Of a DNA stretch of 30,261 bases, positions 13,921 to 20,210 are shown one piece after another; the stretch's first letter is position 1, and each line of letters starts with the position of its first letter. Location: positions 1 through 30,261 of the IMG/VR virus record IMGVR_UViG_3300046718_000342; one strand, 5' to 3'. The notes beneath the pieces were generated by a model, which worked only from the letters and a program-made list of their open reading frames with translations, was not told the DNA's origin and ran no database searches. The stretch is from a virus. The translations under genes were made by a program, and so were the position numbers.

Positions 13921-14414
13921 TGCGCCTCGACCCCGCTGCCATCAAACACCAGATCGAAAGCCTGCTCATTTCCTATCCTGAGCTGGCTGATGATGAGGTG
14001 CTGCGCGCGGACATGATCGAAGGCTCAACCGACCTGGTTGAGTTTTTGCGAAAGCTGGAAACCGCCAGACAGCAGGCCACAGCAACGGCGGCCGCGATCG
14101 GCACCTTGATCGACAACTGGCGGCAGCGTCAGTCACGCTTTGAGCGGCGCGACCAGGCCATCCGCGACCTGATGCTGCAGCTGTTGCAGGCCGCACACTT
14201 GCGAAAATTGGAGTTGCCGGAATGCACGCTGTCAATTCGCATCGGTGTGCCGCGCGTGATCATTGTTGATGAGACAGAAATCCCCGATGAATATCTGCGC
14301 ATCGTTTCGTCGCCGGATAAAACAAAAATCAAAGCGGCATTGTCTGAATTTAAGCCGGTGCCCGGTGCCACACTTTCAAACGCCGAAGACAATCTCACCG
14401 TGAGGATCAAGTGA
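13920..14414 (+). CDS. Siphovirus Gp157-like protein
   Basis: This encodes 164 residues typical of Gp157: a long helical N-terminal half (LVEFLRKLETARQQATATAA, then TLIDNWRQRQSRFERR), then RDLMLQLLQAAHLRKLELPE and the conserved C-terminal TLSIRIGVPRVIIVDETEIP plus YLRIVSSPDKTKIKAAL. Gp157 homologues occur beside recombinases and have been linked to phage resistance in streptococci. TGATG links it to the recombinase. A coiled-coil partner role is likely. Confidence 0.88.
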   Translation: MRLDPAAIKHQIESLLISYPELADDEVLRADMIEGSTDLVEFLRKLETARQQATATAAAIGTLIDNWRQRQSRFERRDQAIRDLMLQLLQAAHLRKLELPECTLSIRIGVPRVIIVDETEIPDEYLRIVSSPDKTKIKAALSEFKPVPGATLSNAEDNLTVRIK

Positions 14415-14509
14415 TGCGGGTTTTCAGCTCATGTTCCCCAACAGGGACATCGGCGGGCAACTCGCCCGAACCGGTTGCGGGAGCCGTCAATTCCCGAAAG
14501 GAGTCGTGA
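14414..14509 (+). CDS. 31-residue candidate ORF with P-x-GTS..NSP motif
   Basis: ATG 14414 shares its A with the Gp157 stop (TGATG), and the ORF stops one base before the next gene. The peptide starts MRVFSSCSPTGTSAGNSP and is polar. Its SPTGTSAGNSP core matches PSGTSLNSP in another tiny ORF at 16838, with differences mainly at third codon positions. A second overlapping frame (ATG 14431, 27 codons) also ends on the next gene's ATG, so which frame is translated is open. Two short inverted repeats lie here as well. Confidence 0.35.
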   Translation: MRVFSSCSPTGTSAGNSPEPVAGAVNSRKES

Positions 14510-14510
14510 C

Positions 14511-15521
14511 ATGAGTGAAGCCAGTGAAGATAAAGTTGTTCCGATCAAGACATCGGCAGCCGATCTGTTGCGAGCCAAGATCACGGAAATTGCAGCAGGT
14601 GCTGGCGAAGTTGATCGCAATGCGGTTAGCAAGCTCGTCAAGCGGGCAGAAAACTCTGGTTATAGCGCCGAGATTTCGACGCTTACACCGGGAATGTGTG
14701 CGCTGTTGTTTCTGTTTCACAACAGCCATAACCGCCCCTGGTCAGCTGGGTGGAGCGAGGAACTGGCGCGCCGCATGAAAGCCGGGGCATGGAAACAAAA
14801 TTCCATGTCTGCTGGCTTTTACAAGGATGGATTGCTGGAAGATGGTCAGCATCGACTGGCAGCAGCAGCAATCTCAGGCACCACATGGACCATCGTTGTG
14901 GTTTTTGGTGTTGAGCAAGGAAGCGTTGACACCATTGACGGCGGACGCCGCCGGTCCGGCGCTGACCATGCCTTACTTGATGGCATTGCCGACCCGTCCA
15001 AAAAACAGGCCATCGTCAAAACTGCTGCGAACTACTTTGTTCGCAGTGGCAATAATGCAGCTGCGCTCAGGTCCGAGGCAGAGGTGAAAACTGCAATTGA
15101 GGCGAATGATGCACTCTTAGTGCAAGCCATCGAAATCGGTGCACAGTCGCGGGAGCGGGTTGGCTCTCCGCAATTGAAAGAAAGCACGGCATCAGCCATT
15201 GCCTACATCATGATGAAAAGTGGCTGGCCCATGCAGAGCATCCGGGAAAAGCTGGCGTATATGCAGCAGTCGTCCGGCTCAACGGTAAGCGACAATGATC
15301 CGTTCTTTGTCACCGGCCAAATGCTTATTGCCAGCAGAGCAAAAACAGCCAGAGGTGAAAAGCTGACCACCAATAAGGAAATTGGCTACGTCCTGTTTAC
15401 CTTTATAGAAACCGAAAGGGGCGTCAAAGCTCTACAGAAAAAGCGCATCGTGGATGCGGTGAAAAAATCGCTTCCTGATCCGCGCTATCCAATCGACGTG
15501 GCCCGCGAGGTTGCGGCGTAG
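14511..15521 (+). CDS. ParB/Srx-fold-like phage protein
   Basis: This encodes 336 residues behind AAAGGAG at 7 nt, so I prefer ATG 14511 to an in-frame ATG at 14475. The core LLEDGQHRLAAAAISGTTW, then VVFGVEQGSVDTIDGGRRRS, is a ParB-like nucleotide-binding motif (DGQHR) followed by the IDxGRRR signature of a phage protein family. The rest is helical, with a basic C-terminal region (KKRIVDAVKKSLPD). It is the second ParB-fold protein in the window and may bind DNA during replication or partition. Function is inferred from fold only. Confidence 0.78.
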   Translation: MSEASEDKVVPIKTSAADLLRAKITEIAAGAGEVDRNAVSKLVKRAENSGYSAEISTLTPGMCALLFLFHNSHNRPWSAGWSEELARRMKAGAWKQNSMSAGFYKDGLLEDGQHRLAAAAISGTTWTIVVVFGVEQGSVDTIDGGRRRSGADHALLDGIADPSKKQAIVKTAANYFVRSGNNAAALRSEAEVKTAIEANDALLVQAIEIGAQSRERVGSPQLKESTASAIAYIMMKSGWPMQSIREKLAYMQQSSGSTVSDNDPFFVTGQMLIASRAKTARGEKLTTNKEIGYVLFTFIETERGVKALQKKRIVDAVKKSLPDPRYPIDVAREVAA

Positions 15522-15527
15522 GTTTGC

Positions 15528-15566
15528 GCGGGGGCGGCAGGTGCAATCCTGCCGCCCGCTTTTATT
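15528..15566 (+). terminator. Rho-independent terminator inside early operon
   Basis: GCGGGGGCGGCAGG pairs with CCTGCCGCCCGC (12 pairs, a two-base bulge) over TGCAAT and is followed by TTTTATT. It lies 6 bp after the ParB-like stop and should reduce transcription into the distal early genes, unless antitermination occurs. Confidence 0.8.
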
Positions 15567-15583
15567 GGTTGCCCTGGGCAACC
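15567..15583 (+). other. Second hairpin directly before a ribosome site
   Basis: GGTTGCC-CTG-GGCAACC is a perfect 7-bp stem, starting immediately after the terminator T run and ending a few bases before GGAGG of the next gene. With the terminator it forms a tandem hairpin pair. It may protect or occlude the ribosome site of the downstream mRNA. Confidence 0.5.
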
Positions 15584-15599
15584 TATGTTGGAGGTGGCT

Positions 15600-16823
15600 A
15601 TGTCAGACAACATTTTAAAATTTGAACCATTGACGCGGATCGCTGAGCGCATTCGCGCTGCCTACAAACGCACCCAGCAAGGCCGGTGGGAATGGATTGA
15701 GGGAACGCTAGAGTTGGCTGCAGCTCTTGCAGATGGGCGCGCCCGATATTCATCCAATCAGGAATTTGCTCACTGGCTTGTCGATATGGAGCTGGATGAC
15801 ATCGGTCATCAGGATCGCGCCGCGCTGATTGCGATGGCGGCCAATCTGGCACTGGCTAGGTCAATTTTAGAGGACAGCCAGCGCAGCTCATGGCAGCTGA
15901 TTTGGGATCATGAAATGCAGATGCGTTTTACTAACGCTAGTAAGAAGGTCGATCTTTCCGAAAATGCGCAAACAGTCGGTGCAGTTGCACCAGAACAGAC
16001 AAGTCCGCAAACGGATGCTCCGAAAACCGAGACATCGATCTCACTACCGAGAAAACGACTCGATGCACGCCATTCGTTTTACGGCCTGTCACGGGCTGAT
16101 GAAGTTGCCGCGCTCTATTTAAACAAGGCGATCATTCCTAAAATTGCTGATGCGCTCGGCCGCAAAGGTATGAAGCACAGGATTTGGCAGCTCATTCTGA
16201 CAGCGATGGACAATGGTTTCCTTGTGCCAAATTCAGTCTCACCAAAGGAAGCCAACATCGGTGTTCTGTTTCCGTCGGCACCACACCGTTTCAGGTCACA
16301 ATATAGTCTGCTGAAAAGTGCGGATGTTGCTGTCATTGAAACTGACATCATGCCCGCAGCCTTGGCTAACAGACACGCCATTGTTTCAATTCCACAGGAT
16401 ATCGAGGAAACCATTGCTGCTCATATGCGGCAGTTGCGCAATGCAATCACGGCGCAGAGACAAATCATAAAGCTGGAAGCTGCCAGAGCTGTAATGAAGG
16501 CAAAGGAAACCGATGTCGTTGTGTTTGGCCGCCGCTTCTGGCCGATCATCGACCTGGATCATCCAGACCTGGCCTATGACTATGAAACATTGCGCCATGC
16601 AGTCTGGACCTTTCGCGAGTTGCATCAGGTATCGCGCCTCGGTTCGGACAGCTCACCAAAATCTTGCGCAGTGCGAATCCGCCACGTCATCAAATTTCTG
16701 ACCGGATACATCGACAAGAAAATAATGCGCCTGCTTCACGACATGAGCCGCGCATTACAAGAAACTCCGGACGGTGAAGAGCGGCTGCCGGACATGCCCA
16801 ACATGGATCGACCATACGAGTAA
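15600..16823 (+). CDS. Large hypothetical early protein
   Basis: This encodes 407 residues; ATG 15600 has GGAGG at 5 nt, better than ATG 15585. The N-terminal ~90 residues (RIRAAYKRTQQGRWEWIEGT, then FAHWLVD and IGHQDRAALIAMAANLA) resemble the DUF3102-type start of phage and plasmid replication-associated proteins. A Pro/Thr/Gln-rich linker (~115-145) follows, then a helical C-terminal domain (LNKAIIPKIADALGRKGMKH, FRSQYSLLKSAD, RHVIKFLTGYI). No catalytic motif is obvious. It is the first gene after the terminator. A replication or partition role is only a guess. Confidence 0.75.
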   Translation: MSDNILKFEPLTRIAERIRAAYKRTQQGRWEWIEGTLELAAALADGRARYSSNQEFAHWLVDMELDDIGHQDRAALIAMAANLALARSILEDSQRSSWQLIWDHEMQMRFTNASKKVDLSENAQTVGAVAPEQTSPQTDAPKTETSISLPRKRLDARHSFYGLSRADEVAALYLNKAIIPKIADALGRKGMKHRIWQLILTAMDNGFLVPNSVSPKEANIGVLFPSAPHRFRSQYSLLKSADVAVIETDIMPAALANRHAIVSIPQDIEETIAAHMRQLRNAITAQRQIIKLEAARAVMKAKETDVVVFGRRFWPIIDLDHPDLAYDYETLRHAVWTFRELHQVSRLGSDSSPKSCAVRIRHVIKFLTGYIDKKIMRLLHDMSRALQETPDGEERLPDMPNMDRPYE

Positions 16824-16837
16824 ACGGAAATTCTCCA

Positions 16838-16912
16838 ATGTTATTCGCTGATGCATTCCCTTCGGGCACCTCGTTAAACTCACCAGTGACCTTCCTATTG
16901 GGTCGGCCATGA
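16838..16912 (+). CDS. 24-residue candidate ORF with P-x-GTS.NSP motif
   Basis: ATG 16838 opens a 24-codon frame starting MLFADAFPSGTSLNSPVTF whose TGA overlaps the ATG of the next gene (ATGA). The core PSGTSLNSP matches the tiny ORF at 14414. No strong ribosome site precedes it. It fills the only gap in this part of the operon and could be a leader peptide that couples translation of the next gene. Confidence 0.35.
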   Translation: MLFADAFPSGTSLNSPVTFLLGRP

Positions 16913-17091
16913 AAGAAATCGAACACATCGTCCACATGGTCACTGATGCCATCGCCAACACGGCCGAGGTGTGTGCGGCCAGTCTGGATGCCAGCGGCAG
17001 CACCATTACCGGTGCCCAGGCTTTGCGGAATTTCGCGGCCTCTATTCGTGAGACCAACCGCGAGCACCGGCGAAGTGAGACGGTGCATTGA
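16909..17091 (+). CDS. Small helical hypothetical protein
   Basis: This encodes 60 residues, mostly one or two helices (IEHIVHMVTDAIANTAEVCA, ALRNFAASIRETNREH). It lacks its own clear ribosome site and starts on the stop of the tiny ORF before it; its TGA overlaps the next ATG (TGATG). Function unknown. Confidence 0.65.
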   Translation: MKEIEHIVHMVTDAIANTAEVCAASLDASGSTITGAQALRNFAASIRETNREHRRSETVH

Positions 17092-17525
17092 TGATCAAGC
17101 AGCCCATGTCACTGGCGATCCTGGCTGTGTTCGCGGCCGTCGCTATTCTCATCATTGCAGTCATTGCTGCGCGCGGATCACCGAGCTGCATGACGCGAGC
17201 TGAGGCCAGGGAAAAATATCCGCGGGCTCATCTGTGGTGGCACACGCTGCATCATTGCTGGGATAACCACGCAGCGCGCGTCATGCGGGCACGCAAAACC
17301 AACCGCGCACCAAGCCGTGAGCCTGACGGTAACATTGTCAACGTGCATTGGTATGCGCGCGGGTTCGACGGCGGTGCTGCAATTGATCCACCCGTCATGC
17401 TCAACGTCATCGACCACCGTTGGCCTGGCAGCAATGTCATCGACGCACCTGTGCTGATCATTGACCCAATTACTGTAACGGCTGAGCTGCAATTTAATGA
17501 ACTGGATGAGGGAGCATCACAATGA
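17091..17525 (+). CDS. Membrane-anchored hypothetical protein
   Basis: This encodes 144 residues. Residues ~7-28 (SLAILAVFAAVAILIIAVIAA) form an N-terminal membrane anchor. The outside part has a Cys-containing motif CMTRAEAREKYPRAHLWWHT followed by HHCWDNH, a combination I associate with small exported proteins of Bradyrhizobium-type genomes. A TTG three bases upstream is possible, but ATG 17091 fits the TGATG overlap. It ends in an ATGA overlap with the next gene. It may act in the periplasm; role unknown. Confidence 0.72.
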   Translation: MIKQPMSLAILAVFAAVAILIIAVIAARGSPSCMTRAEAREKYPRAHLWWHTLHHCWDNHAARVMRARKTNRAPSREPDGNIVNVHWYARGFDGGAAIDPPVMLNVIDHRWPGSNVIDAPVLIIDPITVTAELQFNELDEGASQ

Positions 17526-17944
17526 CTGAAACCGAAACATTCGAGGTGCCGCAGGTTGCAGAAATCCCGCTACCGGAAAAGACAGCAGCAGGTGCCGTAA
17601 GTCCGCCGCTACCTGCTGATGATGCAGATGACGGGCGCGAAGTCATGGTGCGGGCTGCGGCACTCTATGATCAATATGAAAAGCAGCGCCAGCAGCTCGA
17701 GGTGATGCTGACCGAAGCCACGCTCGGCATCGAGGCGCGCAATCGCACCATTGAAAACTGCAAGCTGGAGCTGGCTGAGGCGCGCAACAATCTTTGCACC
17801 GTGCAATCAACATGCGAAGCACTGCGCCAGGAGGTTTCCGACTGCCGGGCCCTCTTTAGCAGCCTGCGCGCGCAGCTCGATCACTTTGAAATCCCGCTGC
17901 CGGTACGGCGCAAGGTCAAGAACGGAAAGCAGATCGCGGCATGA
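17522..17944 (+). CDS. Coiled-coil hypothetical protein
   Basis: This encodes 140 residues: an acidic Pro-rich N-terminal ~40, a long predicted coiled coil from ~43 to ~120 (YDQYEKQRQQLEVMLTEA, NCKLELAEARNNL, EALRQEVSDC), and a basic tail (RRKVKNGKQ). Three Cys residues fall in the coil region. It overlaps both neighbours by 4 bp. No family recognised; oligomeric accessory protein likely. Confidence 0.7.
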   Translation: MTETETFEVPQVAEIPLPEKTAAGAVSPPLPADDADDGREVMVRAAALYDQYEKQRQQLEVMLTEATLGIEARNRTIENCKLELAEARNNLCTVQSTCEALRQEVSDCRALFSSLRAQLDHFEIPLPVRRKVKNGKQIAA

Positions 17945-18111
17945 CGCAGCTTTCATTACTGGACAGTAGACTCAATGCGCCAGCCCATTGCCTTGATTGC
18001 AAATGGGAAGGTCGCGCTGGTGAGGTCAAGGATAATTGGACATGCCCCCGATGCGGACGCGCGGCCTACTTAGCGGAGTGGGCGCATCCTACACACGGAA
18101 CGAAACAATAG
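17941..18111 (+). CDS. 56-residue zinc-ribbon protein
   Basis: This short gene starts on the upstream stop (ATGA at 17941). The 56 residues contain CLDC (17-20) and CPRC (35-38), a four-Cys zinc ribbon with 14 residues between pairs, then AAYLAEWAHPTHGTKQ. Two intact CxxC pairs and the overlap make this a confident small gene. Such ribbons usually bind nucleic acid or act as adaptors. Confidence 0.75.
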   Translation: MTQLSLLDSRLNAPAHCLDCKWEGRAGEVKDNWTCPRCGRAAYLAEWAHPTHGTKQ

Positions 18112-18151
18112 GCATATCTGCGCCCTCTCTGAGTGACCGGAGGATTTTGAA

Positions 18152-18346
18152 ATGCCGAAAGTAAACAGAGGCAAGACTGTGGTTGTCGAATTGTCTGCCG
18201 AGGAAGTTCGGGCCGCCATTGAACACGCGGCGTGGTGCGCGGCTGTCGATGATGACCCGTCGATTGCCGTCAAGGAGTCGCCGCCGATCATGGTGCGGGA
18301 TGTCGAGGGCGGCTATCGAGTCCAGTATACTAGGGTCACGCGCTGA
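18152..18346 (+). CDS. Small hypothetical protein
   Basis: This encodes 64 residues behind GGAGG at 8 nt. TVVVELSAEEVRAAIEHAAW suggests a strand followed by a helix, and the C-terminal part (PIMVRDVEGGYRVQYTRV) two strands. It is preceded by a 40-bp gap with nothing notable. Not recognised. Confidence 0.7.
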   Translation: MPKVNRGKTVVVELSAEEVRAAIEHAAWCAAVDDDPSIAVKESPPIMVRDVEGGYRVQYTRVTR

Positions 18347-18367
18347 CCGCCGCAATGGGGACGACCG

Positions 18368-18664
18368 ATGGATAAGATAATAGAATATCTTGAGATGCGA
18401 CTTCGCATAACCGGGGCGGCATACGAAAAGTCTAAATCTGTCCAATGGCTGCGACGGCACCAAGAGGCCAATGTCATTTTGGACGAAGCCAAACGGATTC
18501 AACGAAAGCAAAAGAGGGATAAGGCGCGCCTGCCGCCGCATAGTGAAATTCCGCGCCCTCTGGATAACGAGGGCTTTATGGGGGGAGGGCCGAGAGACAT
18601 GGAAACGCAAACACGGTTTGCCGGTCCTCCCGCATTTGCCGCCGCTATACAGACAGGAGGATGA
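18368..18664 (+). CDS. Small basic hypothetical protein
   Basis: This encodes 98 residues. The first ~60 are helical and basic (IIEYLEMRLRITGAAYEKSK, EAKRIQRKQKRDKARLP); the rest is Gly/Pro-rich. GGGGAC lies before the ATG. Not recognised. Its end overlaps the ribosome site of the next short gene. Confidence 0.65.
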   Translation: MDKIIEYLEMRLRITGAAYEKSKSVQWLRRHQEANVILDEAKRIQRKQKRDKARLPPHSEIPRPLDNEGFMGGGPRDMETQTRFAGPPAFAAAIQTGG

Positions 18665-18665
18665 T

Positions 18666-18788
18666 TTGGCACATCCGCACACATGGGACTGCGACTGCCG
18701 CTTGTGCCGGGAGGAACGAATCTTGGAAGAAGCAGCAAAGATTATTGCCCGCAGGTACGCAGAAAAGAACAAACCAGACGAACGCTAA
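18666..18788 (+). CDS. 40-residue protein with TTG start and Cys cluster
   Basis: GGAGG lies before TTG 18666 at ~6 nt spacing, so I read a 40-residue protein starting (M)AHPHTWDCDCRLCREERIL, followed by a helix with AAKIIARRY. CDCRLC could bind zinc. A competing ATG at 18661 in another frame sits directly on the ribosome site and gives a less protein-like sequence. The frame stays open upstream to 18471, but that part overlaps the previous gene. Confidence 0.5.
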   Translation: MAHPHTWDCDCRLCREERILEEAAKIIARRYAEKNKPDER

Positions 18789-18798
18789 TGGCTAGAAA

Positions 18799-19014
18799 AT
18801 GACTGACGTATCGCTGCGCGAACAAATCCAGGAAGTCGAGCGTGAGCTGGCGCTGCGCGATCGCGTCTATCCCGGCCAGGTGCGCATGGGCAAAATGCGG
18901 CAGTCGATTGCCGACTATCACATGAACCGGATGCAGGCCGTGCGCGAAACTTTGCTGCAGCTCAAGACCCAGCGCGAACGGAAAAAAGAGAGGGCAGCCG
19001 ATGTTGGAGATTGA
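18799..19014 (+). CDS. Small coiled-coil phage protein
   Basis: This encodes 71 residues. REQIQEVERELALRDRVYP, then KMRQSIADYHMNRMQAVRET, matches the pattern of small phage proteins (LR.QI.EV.RE...R..VY...V..G.M....A......M..V...L) common in alphaproteobacterial phages. Predicted helical hairpin. It overlaps the next gene by 14 bp. Function unknown. Confidence 0.7.
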   Translation: MTDVSLREQIQEVERELALRDRVYPGQVRMGKMRQSIADYHMNRMQAVRETLLQLKTQRERKKERAADVGD

Positions 19015-19285
19015 TGACATGACACGCCGCCGACTGCGCAAGGCACCGCGCAAGATGGAAATGGAACGGGTGAGGCTATTCGACAAGCCACCAGGAGTGC
19101 GCCGCCTGGTCGAAGTCAAGGAGGCATGCCGCTACGGTCATATGTCCCCGGCCACGCTCTATCGCAAAATGAAGGCCGGGCGCATCAAGGCTTACAAGGA
19201 TGGCAGGCGCACCTTGATTGATTTGAATACGATGGACGCCGACCACAATTCACTGCCCGAAATCAGGCTGCAGGCTAGACGATGA
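19001..19285 (+). CDS. Excisionase-like helix-turn-helix protein
   Basis: This encodes 94 residues. The C-terminal half, VEVKEACRYGHMSPATLYRK followed by KAGRIKAYKDGRRTLIDLNT, is a MerR/excisionase-type domain (HTH_17): CRYGHMSPATLYRKM is the turn and recognition helix and IKAYKDGRRTLID the wing. Excisionases bind attP arms and turn the integrase towards excision. ATG 19001 has AGAGG at 7 nt; ATG 19019 is a second option. It precedes the integrase by ~0.9 kb. It could also be a plain transcription factor. Confidence 0.7.
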   Translation: MLEIDDMTRRRLRKAPRKMEMERVRLFDKPPGVRRLVEVKEACRYGHMSPATLYRKMKAGRIKAYKDGRRTLIDLNTMDADHNSLPEIRLQARR

Positions 19286-19488
19286 TGGACATTGTTGAAC
19301 GCCTCATCGTCTACCGAGACAGGCCAGGTCGGTCACGCGAAGGCCGCGAGCTGCTGGCTGAGGCAGTTAATGAAATTGACCGGCTGCGGAAGGCAATGGA
19401 CGAGGCGAGGGATCACCTCAACCAAGGCATCGGCATGCTCAAAATTATTCAGTCCCAGCGAACCTCATCCTCATCCACTGGCTCATAA
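19282..19488 (+). CDS. Last gene of early operon, small helical protein
   Basis: This encodes 68 residues (GRELLAEAVNEIDRLRKAMD and on), predicted all-helical, with a Ser-rich tail. It starts on the excisionase-like stop (ATGA) and ends inside the 3' end of the convergent zinc-knuckle gene, a 40-bp tail-to-tail overlap. The Ser-rich tail is the antisense of that gene and may be a by-product of the overlap. Function unknown. Confidence 0.65.
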   Translation: MMDIVERLIVYRDRPGRSREGRELLAEAVNEIDRLRKAMDEARDHLNQGIGMLKIIQSQRTSSSSTGS

Positions 19489-19673
19489 GCACCCGGCAGG
19501 ATCACAATGGGTGGCAGGCCGTTCTTAATGCGCTTTGGATTAACCAGGGTGACGCAGGCCTGGCAGATCGGCCGGCGCTCACCCTCAATTGGAATGCTCG
19601 GCACCTTGTTCGGATGATAGCTGAATATCTTTCCGCAGCCGAAACATGAGCTGGTGACGAGGACGTAAGCCAT
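19449..19673 (-). CDS. Zinc-knuckle-like small phage protein
   Basis: This encodes 74 residues. CFGC (~10-13) and CQAC (~39-42) form a four-Cys zinc site, and the C-terminal LPPIVILPGAYEPVDEDEVR is a conserved-looking acidic end. It resembles small proteins common in Bradyrhizobium-type prophages. I chose ATG 19673, behind GGAGG at 6 nt; the open frame to 19751 is less likely. It is transcribed against the early operon and converges on its last gene. Function unknown. Confidence 0.75.
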   Translation of the reverse strand: MAYVLVTSSCFGCGKIFSYHPNKVPSIPIEGERRPICQACVTLVNPKRIKNGLPPIVILPGAYEPVDEDEVRWD

Positions 19674-19741
19674 TTTGATCCTCCGGTTGTATTCTGCTGG
19701 CCCAACGCGGGCCAGCAGTTCAGCGCGGTCACTCCAATTCA

Positions 19742-19864
19742 TTAGTTGCAAGTGGTGTAGGTGGTGCCGCCAACCGTGTAGCTGCGGCAGCGCATTGTCT
19801 GGGCATCTGCAGTAATCGCAGATACAAACAATCCAAGGGCGGCAAGTGCTAGGACAATCTTCAT
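19742..19864 (-). CDS. 40-residue secreted peptide
   Basis: This short gene sits behind GGAGA at ~7 nt. It encodes MKIVLALAALGLFVSAITAD then AQTMRCRSYTVGGTTYTTCN: a clear signal peptide (basic start, hydrophobic core, cleavage after ADA or ITA) and a ~20-residue mature part with two Cys that could form a disulfide. It lies 68 bp before the zinc-knuckle gene, and the two may form a small lysogenic cassette with a promoter in the AT-rich region upstream. Small secreted peptides of this type recur in alphaproteobacterial genomes. Confidence 0.65.
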   Translation of the reverse strand: MKIVLALAALGLFVSAITADAQTMRCRSYTVGGTTYTTCN

Positions 19865-19925
19865 AGGTAGTCTCCGTTGAGTGGGATCATTCCCGAAGGC
19901 CTTTCTGCAGCGTCCCCCGTTAATA

Positions 19926-19942
19926 GTAAAATATATTTTGAC
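19926..19942. repeat. AT-rich dyad, copy 2
   Basis: GTAAAATATATTTTGAC contains the perfect 12-bp palindrome AAAATATATTTT (19928-19939). It resembles the dyads at 12071 and 21753. On the minus strand it overlaps possible promoter elements of the secreted-peptide gene. Confidence 0.45.
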
Positions 19943-20169
19943 CCCTCTTGTAATGGTACAGGGCGAGGACCATGGGATTTCGCCAATCTGGAAAAACGAT
20001 AGTCTGACAATGCGTTAAGTCAATTTGTCTGCTTTACCCCCAGGGGCGGACACTCTCTCTCTGACTGCATCCTATTAACTCCCACTCGCCGCACCGCTTC
20101 TCTCCCAGCGGCTCACGCTCTATGCCTATGCCTGGTCGTGTCTGCTTGTCTCAAGCACCGACACCCAAA

Positions 20170-20187
20170 TTGTCACCCAATGGTACA
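20170..20187. repeat. Direct repeat left of integrase
   Basis: TTGTCACCCAATGGTACA lies 23 bp before the integrase ATG. Its first ten bases recur at 22007, and its last nine at 19952. Possible integrase-binding arm or core site. Confidence 0.4.
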
Positions 20188-20210
20188 TCTTAAAAAACAA
20201 AGGAAAAGAA

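Larger units (their letters stand above)
19865..20210. other. Non-coding region before integrase
   Basis: These 346 bp hold no convincing gene. Seen here: an AT-rich dyad (19926-19942), two copies of AATGGTACA (19952-19960 and 20179-20187), and a TTGTCACCCA repeat shared with 22007. A TTGTCA at 20170 could be a -35 for the integrase, with no good -10. The ribosome site AAAGGA precedes the integrase ATG. The mix of repeats suits integrase arm sites and divergent promoters. Confidence 0.45.

Noticed and set aside
14431-14514. 27-codon frame ending on the ATG of the ParB-like gene
   Set aside because: It overlaps the 14414 frame, has no ribosome site, and its peptide does not match the other tiny ORF. 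It was kept only as an alternative.
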